From contig JH720313.1 of NCBI GenBank assembly GCA_000231825.2, forward strand, positions 492,130-556,129: DNA of 64,000 bases. Reading direction: 5' to 3'. The notes beneath the pieces are model-generated. The model saw nothing but the letters and a program-made list of their open reading frames with translations. It made no database searches and was not told the origin of the DNA. Shown here in pieces: positions 1 to 14,026 of this stretch. The stretch is from Tetrahymena elliotti 4EA (taxonomy: Eukaryota; Ciliophora; Oligohymenophorea; Hymenostomatida; Tetrahymenidae). Numbering within the stretch: position 1 is the first letter of the stretch; each line of letters opens with the position of its first letter. The position numbers were made by a program, and so were the translations under genes.

Positions 1-3000
1 GTTCATGCAGCAAATATCTTTATATTTAAAAATTTAATTGTCATTTTGATATTAATAATTTATTTATTCTTAATTACTGTCTTGATTTAATTGTTGATTA
101 CACATTGTCTTTATAATTAAAGTTATCCATTGAACTAGAAATTAGTTCAGTTTTTCATATGTTTAGTAGGCCTCAATAGCTTGCTTTTTATTAAGTAAAA
201 TATTTTTAATTTTTTTAATTTAAAATTAACAAAATTCAATTTATTACGGAAATTCCTTAAGTTTCTAGTTTATTTTATGTAAGCCAAAGAGACCTTAAAA
301 AGACATTTGAGTCTATGATATTAGACTCCAATATTTGAATGAATTTATATTCTTAGTTTTTAACTCTCAAGTATTAATAAAAATACCTTAAGTTTATTAT
401 ATTATATTTGGTAAATTCTCCCATCAAATCCATCAATATTTGCTCCTCAGGGTCTTTTTTCTTTGTATTTTAGTTAGTGCTTTATTGGTTTAGTTCAAAT
501 TTTTAGAATAATTTATCAGTAATTTAGTGCTACAATCCAAAGAATAGAATCAAAATCTAATGATACTAATTTGAGCCTCTTAAAAAGGTTTCTACGCAAG
601 AAGCAATCCAGAACTTCAAAGATAAGTTATTACTTTTTTCCATATTGGTATAGGTTGATATCAATAAATTAATTGTTCCCTTATTTGTTATATTCGAAAA
701 TAAATTCTATGAATATTAAAGGTCTATGATATTTTGCCATTATATGTTTTAAATTTATTCTCTTATGTCAACTTCACTGTTATAATTATTAATTAATTAA
801 GGTAAAAGAGTGTATTTTGCATATTCTCTTTCTTCAAACGAAATCATTCTATCCTATTTCAATTTTAAATCAAAATTAATTCCAAATAATAAATTTAAAA
901 AAAGCTTTCATGAATATTTATTTTATTTTTATACAATAAAATAATTTATTTTTTAGCTTTGAAAATTCTGCATAATTAGAGCACAGATTATTAATTATAT
1001 TTTTAAGTGTGTTTGAATAAATTTACTTTAATTTGCTTATTGTGTTCATCACTATCACAAAAATTAATTATTGATCTAAGAAGCTAGATCCTTGATGTTT
1101 ATAAAAGGTCACTTCCACTTTAGCTTGAAGGACCATTATTCTAATCAAATAAATTATTAAAAAATATTGCTTAAATTGGCCATTTAATAGTAATTTACAT
1201 TTAAATTCTGAAAAAAGATAGCAAATAGAGGATTGAAAATTTATTCGACAAAGCCCATTTTATTGAGTTCCATTTATATTTCTTTTTTTCTCTTTCCTTA
1301 CAAGATATTAGAAAGGAGGAAAAGAATTTCAGTCTATTTATTTTAAGTAAATTAATAAGAAGGATGAATAGTAAATTCCAATTATTTTATTATGAAGTTA
1401 AAGCAAAAAGATAAAATTGATAAATAATAGTCTTTTTAAGAAGAGAGTTATAAAATTTTTTACTAGATTGCATGATTTTAGACATAATTCTAAGAGGTAG
1501 TGAGAGGCAAAGCATTGTTTAACTGTTTATAATATTAAGAGTATTTATTTAAATGAAGGAAAATTAATTAGTTATCTTGTTTTTAATCTAAAAAATAATT
1601 AATGAATGAAAATATTAATTACTATCTTCATCTGATCTATCACAAATTAATTAAAATAGAGTAATATCAAAATTAGATAGCTAAATGACTTGCGATTAAT
1701 CTAAATTAAGGATCGCTTCCTTTAACTCTTATCTGCTTTAGCAAATAGAAATATTTGAGGTTATTTTTGTTAGGAAAAGACAAATATCTATTGTCTTTAC
1801 AACAAAATCGTTAATTGACAGTAATAATTAATGGTTATTTATAATTATGCTTTCTTCATATTAGGAGGGTTATTTTTTGAAAGGATTTTTAACCTTTTTT
1901 ACATCTAGAACTAAAAGAGCTAGGACTTTAGTAAAATGGGCCATTTATTTATAATCTGCATACTAAATAAACTCTCTAATATCTTTAATATTAATCAAAT
2001 TAAAATAAAAATTTGATCCTTCTATAAAGAATTCCATCAAATCTATGCAGAACTTCTGTCTTCTAGCTGAAAACTTTTCTTACTTTTTTATGTAAAAATT
2101 GATTAACAAAAAGCTAATTGCAATCTGTAATTATTTGCTTATTTTTTTATTAATAATGTTATTTTATGTTAATTATATAATGTTTATTAGTCTTTTAATA
2201 ACTTTAAAATTCGGCAATAACTCCTGCCTGCTGCTGTTAATTTAGAATTTAAACAAATTTTCTACCTTAAAGAGAGAGAAAATTTAACTAAATAGCAAAT
2301 TAAGATCATTTATCCCATTTATTATTTTGGGCTATATCAAGAATATTATCTTAAGAGTTTTCAATAGTTAATTTATTGCCTCTTCTTCATGCCTTTACTC
2401 TTATTTATTCTTTAGTTTTAACTCTGGCTGATTAGGATCTACCTAAAATATCATAGAGAGCTAATAATTAGTAAAATGAGACATATTTAATATGATGAAA
2501 ATTTTCAAAATTTATTTAAAATAATCTTATAAATATTCTAATATTCTCAAGTAATTAATATGTTTTTTATTAATATAATTTACAATATTCATTGACTTGT
2601 AGACTATCTAAATAAGCATTTAAAAAATTGTATTTGTCATTTTGTTGCGTAAGACAGTAATGAAGGTAAAATTATGATCAAAGTCACATATTTGGCTAAG
2701 TTCAGTTTTTAAATATTCATATTGTAGACTTTCATCCTACTGGCATTTATCCAAAACATCCATTAGCTTTTATAACTTTTCTTCTACTTCTTCCTCTTCA
2801 TAATTTTTACAACCCTATGTAACAAAAAAAGAAACAAATAAAGCACTATAATTAGCCAAAAATTGCTAATTAAATGAAGTAATAACAATTAAATAATAAT
2901 TCTAATACTATCTATTGCTTGTCTAAGTCTTTAATAAACATTTTTTCTCTAACTGTTGCTTTTTTCCTTGAAATCATTTTTGCTTACTAATATTTTATGA

Positions 3001-3216
3001 GTTTTGTATGATTTTTGATGATAAATAATTTTTCAAAGTTTAATATTCTTTTTTGCATGCTCTATCAAAATTTATTAAAAATAAAATGCATTTAATATAA
3101 TAGGTTATATAGGGATATCATTTCAAGATTTTTTACATATTTTTAATAAAATCTTCAATACTATCCATAACTTGATTGATCTATTTTAATCTATAACTAA
3201 TGCTTAGCTGGTTCAT
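1..3216 (-). CDS. IP3-receptor/ryanodine-receptor-like Ca2+-release channel, central part, partial
   Basis: Read on the minus strand with TAA/TAG as Gln, this is a chain of exons with phase-compatible introns at about 184-247 (phase 0), 1208-1301 and 2815-2908; a further intron lies near 3000-3130. The last exon seen is still open at base 1, so the 3' part, which would hold the pore in this family, lies outside the window. The product is almost entirely helical. A segment coded near 480-650 reads LKFWIASCVETFLRGSNQYH followed about 20 residues later by DKLFQKFE. From memory of the family this resembles the IP3R/RyR pattern of a helical repeat, then 'LLeGGN..vQ', then 'sekFF'. That resemblance is the only basis for the family call and is inference. 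The start at 3216 (MNQLSISY) is the first ATG of the furthest exon I could join; a further open stretch with a GTAAGT donor near 3310 suggests that the true 5' end lies upstream. It could be another armadillo-type protein. Confidence 0.5.
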
Positions 3217-4512
3217 GATTTACTCATTTATAAATAATTATCACAAAACTCCACTCATCACTATTACAAAATTTTTCAATAATTTTCAATTTAAAATGCA
3301 TTAATACTTACTGATTTAATCTTTAGAGTATTTTAATTGTAAAAAAAATAAATATTTTCTATTTAAGTGCAAATAATTTAATTATTAGCTGTTTTATCAT
3401 AAATTATTGTATTCACTTAATTTTCAACTTAACAGTAATAATAAATAAAGTAAATTAACTATTAGTTTTGATTCCTTGTATTTGATTTTGTATTCACGAC
3501 TAATATAACTAATATAATTTAATATAATTTTAATACTTCTATTTCATTTCTTGATATTTTTGTTTTATTTTTAGAACTTGCAATTTTATATCTTGATGCC
3601 AGCAATCTTATTATTATTATTTTATGAGCTAAGGTTTTATTATTAAAATATTTTATGCAATTTTAAAAAATATTTCTCTTTAATTAATTAATTTTTTCCA
3701 ATTGTATGATATTTTTGTAGAAAAAAAATTATTTTAATGTTAAAAAATCAAATGGATGTATTTTAAGACTATATTAATTAATTATTCGAAAAATAATTAA
3801 TAATCAGTATTACCTTATCAAATTTATTTTATTTTTTAAAAAGTTTGAAGTTATTGATTAAAATTAGATTTTATTTAAATATGTGCTGTATAGCTGTTTA
3901 AATTTTGAAGATTTTTTGAAATTCTATTTAATTTGAAATACAATAACTTTATTAGAGAAATTTAATATTATTACTTACCCAAGTTAATTTATTTTGTAGA
4001 ATTTATTTAAATTTGAATTAATCTTAACCTCCTCTAATAAAATCAATTTATTTTTTTAATAAGAATTATAAAATGTGTTTTTATATTTTAAAATATAAAT
4101 AAATTTGAAAAAATAGAGCTAAAAAATGACAAAAAATTGTTAAAGAGAGTTGTTATTCACAAATTTAAAAGTGATTAAGAAGAAAACTAGATATCAATAA
4201 TAAATAACCAGATGAATACATTCGTATATATATAGTTATTGTTTTTAATTTCAAACGATTGTTTATTCCTGATTCAATAAATAAAAGCAGTATCTAATCA
4301 AATTTTTTAAATTCAAATGTGAATAAAGTAATTTTTTTTTTCATAAAGTCTATTAATTAAAAAATATCACAAAGATAAACAAAACCCAATATTGCTAATT
4401 TTAAACTAATTTCATTGGATATTACACTAGTAATTGGGTTTCCTATTGCGAAAGTAGAATTAAACCTGAAACATATTTTGCAAGAATATTTTTATTTGAT
4501 AACTGTCTACTT
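3217..4512. other. Gene-free spacer, divergent promoter region
   Basis: About 1.3 kb of A+T-rich sequence with many poly-A and poly-T runs lies between the divergent genes at 1-3216 (minus) and 4513-10104 (plus). Minus-strand exon-like patches near 3310-3420 may belong to the 5' end of the left gene. No other feature was seen. Confidence 0.5.
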
Positions 4513-7500
4513 ATGGCCCAAGTGATAGTAGCCAATGCCGTTAATTTGGCTTTAATTGCTGTATTGATTGCATTTCTTATCAAAATGTATGAATAAGTAT
4601 CAAGGAGAAGTTAGATGAGGATAATAGATGCCTCCAACTCTATTTTAGAATAAATAAAAAATTATGTAATAGATCTCAAAATTAAAAGTGGTAATTATTT
4701 TTCAGAATTGGATTCAGATTTAACTTTAGAATTCACAGATTTCTTGCAATTCTTCTCATTATTTTTAACAGTTTAACAATGTACTTTAACTATAATTTCT
4801 TATTCTAAAAAAGATAATGAACAGTAACAAGAGTCTTCTGAGCATTAAAATATGCAAAATGAAAGAAAAATATTATAGTAACCTGGAGTAAAACGAGAAA
4901 TAATTTATACATCGTCTTTATTTATTATTATTTATGAAAAGGTAAGAAAGAGCGCAGTAACTACAAGCCTTTCTCATTCTAATATGAACAATCCTACTAG
5001 ATTGGAATCTAGATAAGAAAAAAATACAATCGACTTAGAGGCATAATAAGAAAATGTGTAAACTCCTAAAAATAAAGGAACTTTAAGGAATTAAGATGAC
5101 TTAGAAAAAGCTCCTGCAGAGATGAATAGCAAAATTAAATAAATGAACATATAGACACCACCTCGTCCTACTGCAAGAAAAATAGTCGTTTAGAATTAAG
5201 TTAATTATAGCGAGACTATAACTGCTTCTTAAGATGAGTTTTTGAATAAAACTTTACTAAAATAATTATTTTAAAGGTCAATTAGATAGTATCATTCATT
5301 AGGTTCGATGTTAGTTTACTTTTACTCAATGAGAAAATACAAAAGTTAATTAGAAAATGGTGAATAATTATTTTGCAGCAACCCCCAATATGATTTAGAT
5401 ATCGTTTCTCACATATTTTAATACATATGCTACTTTCTTTATTCTCTTTTTATTGCTGTGTGCGTTTTTAGTAGTGATAGCAATATTGAAATAGGAGTAC
5501 CTCTTATTGTTGTTTTGATAATGACAGTTATTTTACACATTTCTTTACTTCATTTAGATTTGAAGTTCCAAAAAATGTAAGTAAATGAACTGTAATCTTC
5601 TATTAAATAACAATCTTGGGAATCAATAGCAGTTCAATAAGAAAAATAAGCCATAGTCGTTAATAATATTAACAACTACTAAGACTAAGCCATAGATAAA
5701 ACTAACAATCAACCTGCTGCTCTATCTAAAAGAAATATCCCTCATCCCCCTTTTAAAAATTAACCTTAGTCAACTAAAAGGGCTGATTAGAAGAGGCCTA
5801 ATAGCGGAATTTCAACTTTTCCTGTTTAATGTGAAAATGTCAATGTTGAAAACTAGTAAGTGATTGGAGCTGAAGAAAGTTATGGCAATAATATTAATAT
5901 TTAATAGAGTCACTTAGGTAACACTAAAACAATTGCAGGAAGCAGCTTTTAAAACTAAATTAGTAACAATAATCATCTAAATAGAGACAGTTCAAAAAGC
6001 AGTGGAGTGCATAGTATAGATTAACCTGCTGGAGTAGTTGAATAAAATAATTTAGTAAATTAATCTACAGAATAAACAGCTTAATTTGATGTTAAAGATG
6101 AAGTATAAGCTCTATTACAAGAAAGATAAAACACTACTAAGTTGCATGCATGCATCCTATTATTTACAGTTTTTCTTGCAGGAATTGGAGGCTATTTATT
6201 ATTTAATTCATCAGAACTCATAGGAGGATATGTAATGCTTATATGCTTTATTGTTGTTATTATTGATTTTGTGCTGCGCTTTATGATTTGTGGAGGGATA
6301 TCTCTTGTAATATTCGCAAGATACAAATACACAAAGAATACTGAATACGTTAGAAAACTTAATTAAGAAATCAGTTGGATTATGACCTAAATAGATAATT
6401 TAGAAAGAGAATGTAATGCCCAAAAACAAGAAGCTAATTTCAAATCTCCTGAAAAAATGTAAGCCGTAATCGCCTCTGCAAAGAGTCCCTCAAAAGTAAA
6501 TAAAATTATGGAATCTCTGAAGAAGATAGTATCACCTTCAAAAAAGAGATATTAGAATTCTCCAATGAAAGACCACGATTTGCAATAAGATTAAGTTTAG
6601 TTTTTACCTAATGGAGATCATATCCCTATAAAGCACTTAATTTTTAATTAAGATGGCAAAAATGCAGTGGAATTTGATACTTAAACACAACATGACTACT
6701 CAATTAATAACGTATCTGTTAATAATCCTATGATGTAAAATTAATTAATTTATTATTTTTTGAATTATTTCTTACACTTTTTAGAGTAACAACTAATTTT
6801 TTCCACTTAAAAAGCTAGAGAATTGCTTTAATTAGAAAAGCTAATCAACATAACTAATCCTAAGAGAGTTTTGAAATATAAGAAGAAATAGCAATTAAAA
6901 AAGTTAATGTTACTCCAGCGAGTCATGTTAAAAACCACTATAGTAGCAAGAAACCAGAACACAATCTTGTATAAGTTAAAGAGTTCGCTTTAGACTCACA
7001 CAGAAACAATCACATTAAAATTCTTTCTGACAGAAATTAAAATTCTCTGAGATAAGATGGCTCGAAAAACGGGGTGATAAATTTTGATGACTCTTAAGAT
7101 ACTTATATTGACAGTATTAATTTGTAACCTGAACCTTATTAAGAAAAAAATGTAATTTAAATTTGTTTTTATTTCAATTTAATTAAATAATTTCAGTTGG
7201 GATTTTTCAAAATCTTTTTATCATATTTACTTAACAATTTTAATTAAGAAAAATAAGAAAAACAAGAATAACAATTCTAGAAGATCAAGCATAGGCTAAA
7301 TTGCCCCTCTTCCAAGTTAAATTATTTATAACAACAACACTATCAACAATAGCATATAACATAATAATGGGGATGGAGAATTTCATTCAGGAAGTCTTTT
7401 CGGAAAGAAGAAATCATAAAGGTCAGCCCGCTCTAAAAAAGACTTCTAGACTTCAATAGATCAATAAAATAAAGTAAAATTCTCTAATAAAAATGAAATA

Positions 7501-10104
7501 ATTTTAAATTCAATATTCTTTTTTTTTTTATAGGAATTCGCATCAAGAAATAAAATGATGTTTGAAAATACTTAAAATGACATCAGAAGTGACGATAATA
7601 TTGATAATTCTATAAAACCTCTTAAAGTAGCTATAGAATAAGGATATAGAGATTCTAGTTTTCTTCACAACAGAAGTATAAATGGGTGTGACTAATCTCA
7701 TATTTATACAGCCGGAGACATCACAAATATTCAAGATCAATCTAATATTTTACCTTTGAATATTGTAAAAAATAAATTTAGATTATTTTAAAATTAAAAT
7801 CATTTGTTTAAAAGAATTAAAAGCATGATGGCAGTATTTTATTAAGTGAAATTAACCAAGGAATGTAAGCATATGTTAATAATACAATTTATGATCCAAA
7901 TGAAAGTATCAACGCATATAGAAATTAGACATGGGAAAAGAATAGTACTTTAGATCATAATACCTTACACCCACCCAGTAGTTCTGAAAATAGATATATT
8001 CAAGATTCTAAAGATAGATTATCAGCAATTTAAACTAGAAATATTTAGTAGCAACTAGCCATGAAATAAAAGAGAGAATAAATGAAAAATAAATCTGCTG
8101 TTTAGGGTGATCAAACTAGAAACAAATCAGAAGATAATAGATTATCAATTTCTCAAAATGCAGAAATTCATATTGATAATTAAAAATAAAGTGGTGATTT
8201 ATTGGAACTTCAAAACAAAAAGATTTCTTTGAGTGTTGGAAATTTCTATGAAAATCCTCTTTAAAATGAGAAAAGTTTCTCCAATAAATTACACAAAGAG
8301 AGTAAATTAAACAACATGGTTAGCCAGTAATAATTAAACCAATTAAGCCAAGCTAATTCTCTGTCTTTCCTTCACAACTAAACTCAAAGTAATAAAAAAT
8401 TTATTTAATTTTTAGAAATTAATTTAAAAATAATAAAAATAGATGATGGAACTATGATAATGCAGTAGCAATAAAAAGATTTATCAATCTTCTTTAATAA
8501 CATTTCAGATAATGAAAATTCTGTTTAAGTTCATCCCACAAGTCCAGATCGTAAAAGAATAATATTGAAAAAGCCATTATCACCTATACCACCTACAGAC
8601 TTAAAAGTAAATGATGATAATAGTGATATTACTGGTGGTGGAAATACTCATAATAGATAGAGGATATTTGATACAGATGGTGACTGTGATGAAGAATAAT
8701 CTTATGATGTATAAAAAAAGTAGACTAAACTAAACAATTTAATGCATCCTTCCTATAATATTCAATAAATAAAGAGTTTTGATATGAATACTTCTGAAAA
8801 TTCAACTAAAAACGTCAACGATTCTAAGAGCTTCATTGATAAAAAAGTAAGTGGCTCATCAATTTTAAATAAAATTGATATTAATGAAAAGAACCTCTAA
8901 TCTAAGTCCCTCTCAAACGGTAGAATCATGAAGAGCATCTTAGAATAAAATAGAAACAAGGAAAACTATAATCTTAGATCTTATGATTTTGAAAACAATT
9001 AAGGATAAAGCTTGGTTCTACCTTCTAATCCTGGCTCTCGTAAAAATAGCTCATCACATAATGTTCCTCTTAAGAACATAGTTAAGAAGAAAGATTGGGA
9101 AAAATTAAATTAAAATTCTCCTTATCTTGAATTTTTACCATCAATGCTGAGCAATCAAACAGTAATTTTTATTTCTTAAAAGGGTTCTTTTGTAAATTAA
9201 ATAAGAGCCAGTTTAAACAGTTTAAAATTTAATTTGAATATTCTTTTGAGTAAATTTTAAAAAAATTAATTTTGTTGTAAAATTTTAGGATGAACTTAAA
9301 GAAAAAGAAAACAAATTGAAATCAAAATTAGAAAAGAGTAAAAAGAATAGCAGAAGAGGTTCAAGTGAAGCAACTGAGAAAATGAAATAAGTGTCTGATA
9401 TTTATGGATTTGAAATTTAAAGAGCAGATTAAAAGAATGTATTGGTCTCTAAAAAGTCTGCTAGATCTGTTAAGAGTTAAGACAGTAAGAGAACTTTAGA
9501 AAATAAGCTTCATGAAGAATAGGATGAAAACTAAAAATCAATTTTGTAAGATAATACTAATTATGTCCTTAATGAATCTAATGGAAATATATATGGAGGA
9601 TTGATTGGTAGCAATAATGTCAATGCTGCTAATATAGATTCATTTTATAACTAAAAGAAATAATATCCTCATTAATAATAGTCTTTATCTAAATCTAAAA
9701 AACCTCCTTTGAGTAGCTAAAACAATATCTTAAATAAAAATTTGATGATGAAGGAACAAAATTTCATGAACTATCCCCATTCTGCAAGATAAAACTTGAA
9801 CTCTATTGCATTAAGATAGACTACTACACTTGAAGGGAATGATATGAGCACAATGGAACATAATATAGCAACTTAAAGTAACCACGACGGTTTCTTCAAC
9901 AACCAAGAATTTGTAATGAAACCAAATAACTAAAATTCAATTTAATTAGATATAGCTAATTCAGATAGATAGCATCATAAATCTTTTAATGATGAATTCG
10001 ACTTTGATGCTCAATTTTAGCAATTTAAGGACCAAGATAATTCAATATCTTCATTTGAGCATTCTCATTTTGGAAACTTTTAGCATTAAAACAAAAACAA
10101 ATGA
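4513..10104 (+). CDS. Large multi-span membrane protein with long polar Gln/Asn/Ser-rich tail, function unknown
   Basis: There are seven exons: 4513-6734, 6785-7151, 7249-7473, 7534-7764, 7815-8388, 8443-9161 and 9289-10104. Their lengths sum to 1718 codons with every intron phase matching, ending in the first in-frame TGA. The protein has about five hydrophobic spans: near residues 4-23 (possible signal anchor), 296-320, 327-347, 545-563 and 572-603. Polar loops lie between them. The remaining 1100 residues are hydrophilic, rich in Gln, Asn, Ser and Lys, with many short S-P-S-K or S-P-x-K motifs near residues 640-690 and late in the tail. No family was recognised. A membrane location is well supported; a role is not. 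The start (MAQVIVANAV) is the first Met before the hydrophobic stretch; the frame stays open for some distance upstream, so a longer N-terminus is possible. Confidence 0.75.
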
Positions 10105-11284
10105 GTAAATGAATGAAAGAGAAAGAAATTTTGAGTAAAAGTGTCTAATTAATAACCATCAGCATGCAAATCCTTTATGAAAGAGTAAGTGTATATAAAT
10201 AATTATTATATAATATATATATATATATCAAATTAATATTATTTTAACGTTATAATATTTTTGATAACCAGCTATCATAAATTATTTAAGCTAAATTCTT
10301 TTTAAGAATAAATGCATTTTAGTTATTAATGTATTTATATTATTATTTGTTGTTTTTAAATTTATTTTAATCTATTTTGGAGTTATTTTTTAAATTTTAT
10401 CTCTAGTCTCATTTAATTTTTTTAAACTCTTAAAAACTTAATTTATATTATCTGCTTATAACTTAAATTTAAAATTATAGATTAGTAAGGAGTGAGTATT
10501 AACTATTTTTTTAATTTTATCTTGTTAATACTTAAATACTATTCTTTAAAATATCCAAAATTCTTAGTTTTAAATCAAGTTTAAAATTATTTTGATTTAT
10601 TAAACAATTATATTTATTTATTGATCATTATTAATTTTTGTTTCTTAGTTTGATAAAAATTGAGTTGAATCTTTTTGAAAATGATTTATTTTTGATTAAA
10701 AATAACATAAATTATCTAAAATGACTATTAATTTCATTCTTTTTAAAAACTTATAATTTACTGATAATTGCTAATTTTTTTTATTCTGTTACTTTGTTAA
10801 TTCTTTATTTAAAAAATGAATGAATTTTTTAATTATTTTTGCTAATTGAATTTGTGGTTTTTTTAATTTCTATAAAAATGTAAGCTTTAAAATAATTTTA
10901 AATCAAAAATATCTTGAAAATAAATTTAATTAATTATGAAACTTTTTTAGATGCATTAAGCTAATTTATCAAAATTTAAATTTAAAAATAAATATTTTTG
11001 GAAGAGCAATTATATGCCATTGATAATTTAATTTTTTAAGAAATATATGGATGGATATTGAAAATAAATATGTTCAAAATTCTAAAAATTCAAAAATTTG
11101 GAATGATTTTATTTGAAGATTTTTGAAATTTAAAATGAAATAAACTGGCTAATAAAGAAATTTATTAGTTTAGTTTGTTTATTTGAGATAATATTATTGG
11201 TTAAAAAGTTTATTTTGATTTAATAAAAATTTGGATAGCTAGATAGATCTTAGCAGAACTAAATATTAATTATAGCTAGTGAAT
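10105..11284. other. Gene-free A+T-rich spacer
   Basis: About 1.2 kb between two plus-strand genes. It contains a pure (AT)n run of about 16 bases near 10213-10228 and long poly-T stretches. TGA codons interrupt all frames and no exon was found. Confidence 0.6.
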
Positions 11285-14026
11285 ATGCTGAAAAACAGCT
11301 CGAAAAGAAAGAGTATATATAAAGAATTTCCAATTTAATAAATTAATAATACAAATGTTAATAGTGGAAATAAGAGCAATAGTCAGCAAATGTCTCTTTC
11401 TTCTACAAAATAGAGCTCATCATTTGGAGGGTCTGTAAGTGTTTCTTCATAATAGAAGCAAGATTAATAATTGGTATAGTTTAATCAGAAATTATCAATT
11501 ATGGCTAGGTTAATACCTGAAGATTAAACTTCATAGAAATATGAATAAAAAGAAGGAAGCAGGAGAGATAAATGTATTTTTAAGTTAAATAAACATGAAA
11601 TTCAAATTATTCAGCCAGATGAAAAAAAAATACTAGAAGAAATAGATGCATTCCAAAAGAGAGAACGAATTCAACATTCTCCACTTAAATCTTTGATTGG
11701 TAATCAAAGAGAAGATAACTTTTAAAGATCTATCTCACCAATAGGATAATAACAAAACATAAATTATAATAGTAAATAAATGAGGGATGAAGGAAATGCT
11801 TAAAAAGAGGATTTAAATTAGAATCAAAAAAGAAATAATTTTTTAGAAGCTACTCCAGAAAGAGAGAAGAATATTTAAATTAAACCTTTTCAATCTCCTA
11901 TAAGTAAAATTAGTTACTTTGAGAGCTCTAATGATTAGAGGCCGAATACTTTTACTTTCGATTAAATATTTGATGAGACTGTCAATGACGAGGAGTTCTT
12001 CAATAATATAAAATAGATGTATTTAGGTTGCATTAGGGATAGTAAAAATTTAGTAATAATAAATCTTAATAGAAGTTTAATAAATAGTCATACATTTTTT
12101 AGGGAATTTATTAGTGGATTAATAAATATGTAGAAATTATAGGGATTTTCTTATTTATCTAGTTAAAAATCTCAATTTTTCTTGCAATCTTATGAGATTC
12201 TACATCCTACAAATGAAAAATATTTATTGTTAGATCTTTAGCCTATAAATAAATAAAACCCAGATGATTTAATTAAAGAAATAAGTATAAAATTGACTCA
12301 GATCCCTCGAAAGTAAACTTAGTCATGTACTGTATTTAACTTTTAACTTTTTGATGATAATAAACTAATTAATGAAATAGTTATTATTGATATGTATTCA
12401 TTTTTAGATAAAAAATAAGTATAATCATAAAGCTAAACTTCAAATTAAAACTCTTATTAGCAAAATTATAACTCTTACTGTAAGGATTTAATAAGTTTGC
12501 TAAATTTGTAGTAAACAGGAAAAATCAACACTTCAGATCAATTTCTTTAGATTCTTCTATAAAAATTCAAATTAAGTGATGAGCTTATAGTTTTAGCTAA
12601 CTTTAAAGTGATTCAACCCCATATAACAACTAATTACTATTTATTATTGCTTTCTTAGATCCTTTACAAATAAAAAACTTATCTTAACAGCATATTTATT
12701 CATTTCTGCTAGATACAAAGTCAATACATACATCATTTTCTTGGGAGAGATCTATCATACGATGCATCATAATTATCAGTCAAAGAAGAAAATTAGATAC
12801 TTTCATAAAAAAATCTTATGATTAAAGAGTAAGTCAGGATTATTACAGCTGACTTAATTCATCATTAAGAGTAATTGAGTAAATTATAAAAAGAAAATTA
12901 TATGTACTTAAGTGACATAAAAGATTTAAAGAAAATAATTTCAGATTAAGATAGTTAACTGTTAACTTATAAAAAAACAATATCCGAACAGACAAATAAA
13001 ATAGATGGGATGAAAAAAAACTTTGGTATTTTAGATAACTTTGATAAGAGCATGGTGATTGATAGTAAAAATAAATCTTATAATAGAATACTAACCAATA
13101 TATATAGCACTAAAAAATAATTTTATGATATAGAAACTCATAACCAAGAAACTTAAACAGAATTATACTTGAACAATTAAACTTAACACCCATTTTAAAA
13201 CAATTTTTAAGATGATAAAATACATTTATAAAATAAAAATATTTAAAATGTGCTTCAAAGCCAGTAAGATTAACATATTTGTAAAAACTGTAAAATGTAA
13301 TTAGAAATGAATTAAACAGATTCAAATATTAATAACTAAATTAACTATAAATCCTTTCATGCTATGCAAGATTTTTTAAGCTCTGATTTGGAAAATTAGC
13401 CCTTTTTTTTAAATGAAGACGATAAAAGTAATATAATAACTCCAAACAGATTCTTGTAAAATCTAGATGATCTTCTTTTAAATTTAGATTCAAAAAAATC
13501 AACTTATTTCAGTCCAAGGAATCTTAGCTTAGCCAACTTAGCTCTGATAGAAAATGAAGGATATAAATAAAAATTGCTCATAAAAGAACAAGAAGTAGAA
13601 AAACTTCAATCAAAACTGAAAGAACTAAGTAATAACTTGACATAAAAAGAAAATTAATTTAAATTTAAAGATCAAGAAAGGTTAGGTGATCTAAAGTAAA
13701 TAGAAAAATTAATAAATATTTTTGAAAAAAAGCTTGTCAGCAGTGATGAAGTAGTAAAAGATCTAGTTGAGTATTATGAGAATGAACTTTTCGAAGTTAA
13801 AAATATAATTTAATTTAGTTTCTAAGCATATTCAAAAGAAATAAAAGAGCTTAAAAAAGATATAAATGTAATCAACTAAGAAAAATAATAATGGGGTATT
13901 GTTTTTGCAAAAAAAACAGAGGAAATTTATAAATAAATGAGCAACAAAATCCAATAAAAAAATGAAAAAATAAAATAATATGAAGAAGTTCTGCAAAAAT
14001 TTGGTTAATTAACAAGTTATAAATGA
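11285..14026 (+). CDS. Kinesin-like protein with degenerate motor domain and coiled coils
   Basis: A single uninterrupted frame of 914 codons, unusual among its intron-rich neighbours. After a Gln/Ser-rich head, residues about 72-360 follow the order of a kinesin motor: MARLIPED (kinesins have VAR.RP near the start), then FTFDQIFDETVNDEEFF near residue 224 (kinesins: F.FD.VF.....QEE.Y), then near residue 350 NEIVIIDMYSF where motors carry the LNLVDLAGSE switch II. The P-loop expected about 35 residues after FTFD (GQTGSGKT in active motors) is replaced by NLNRSLINSHTFF, and SSRSH-like switch I and LAGSE residues are missing. ATP hydrolysis is therefore unlikely. Heptad-like coiled coils follow (about 495-560 and 755-905), and the protein ends in a basic coil. 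A microtubule-linked scaffold or pseudo-motor is the best inference. Another coiled-coil protein is possible if the motor resemblance is chance. Confidence 0.6.

Noticed and set aside
870..1210. Second open frame on the minus strand parallel to the IP3R-like gene
   Set aside because: It continues past the donor at 1301 without the intron and ends at a TGA near 870. Splicing the GTAAGG...TTTTTTCAG intron moves the reading into the frame that carries the family-like segment, so the unspliced frame is taken as read-through.
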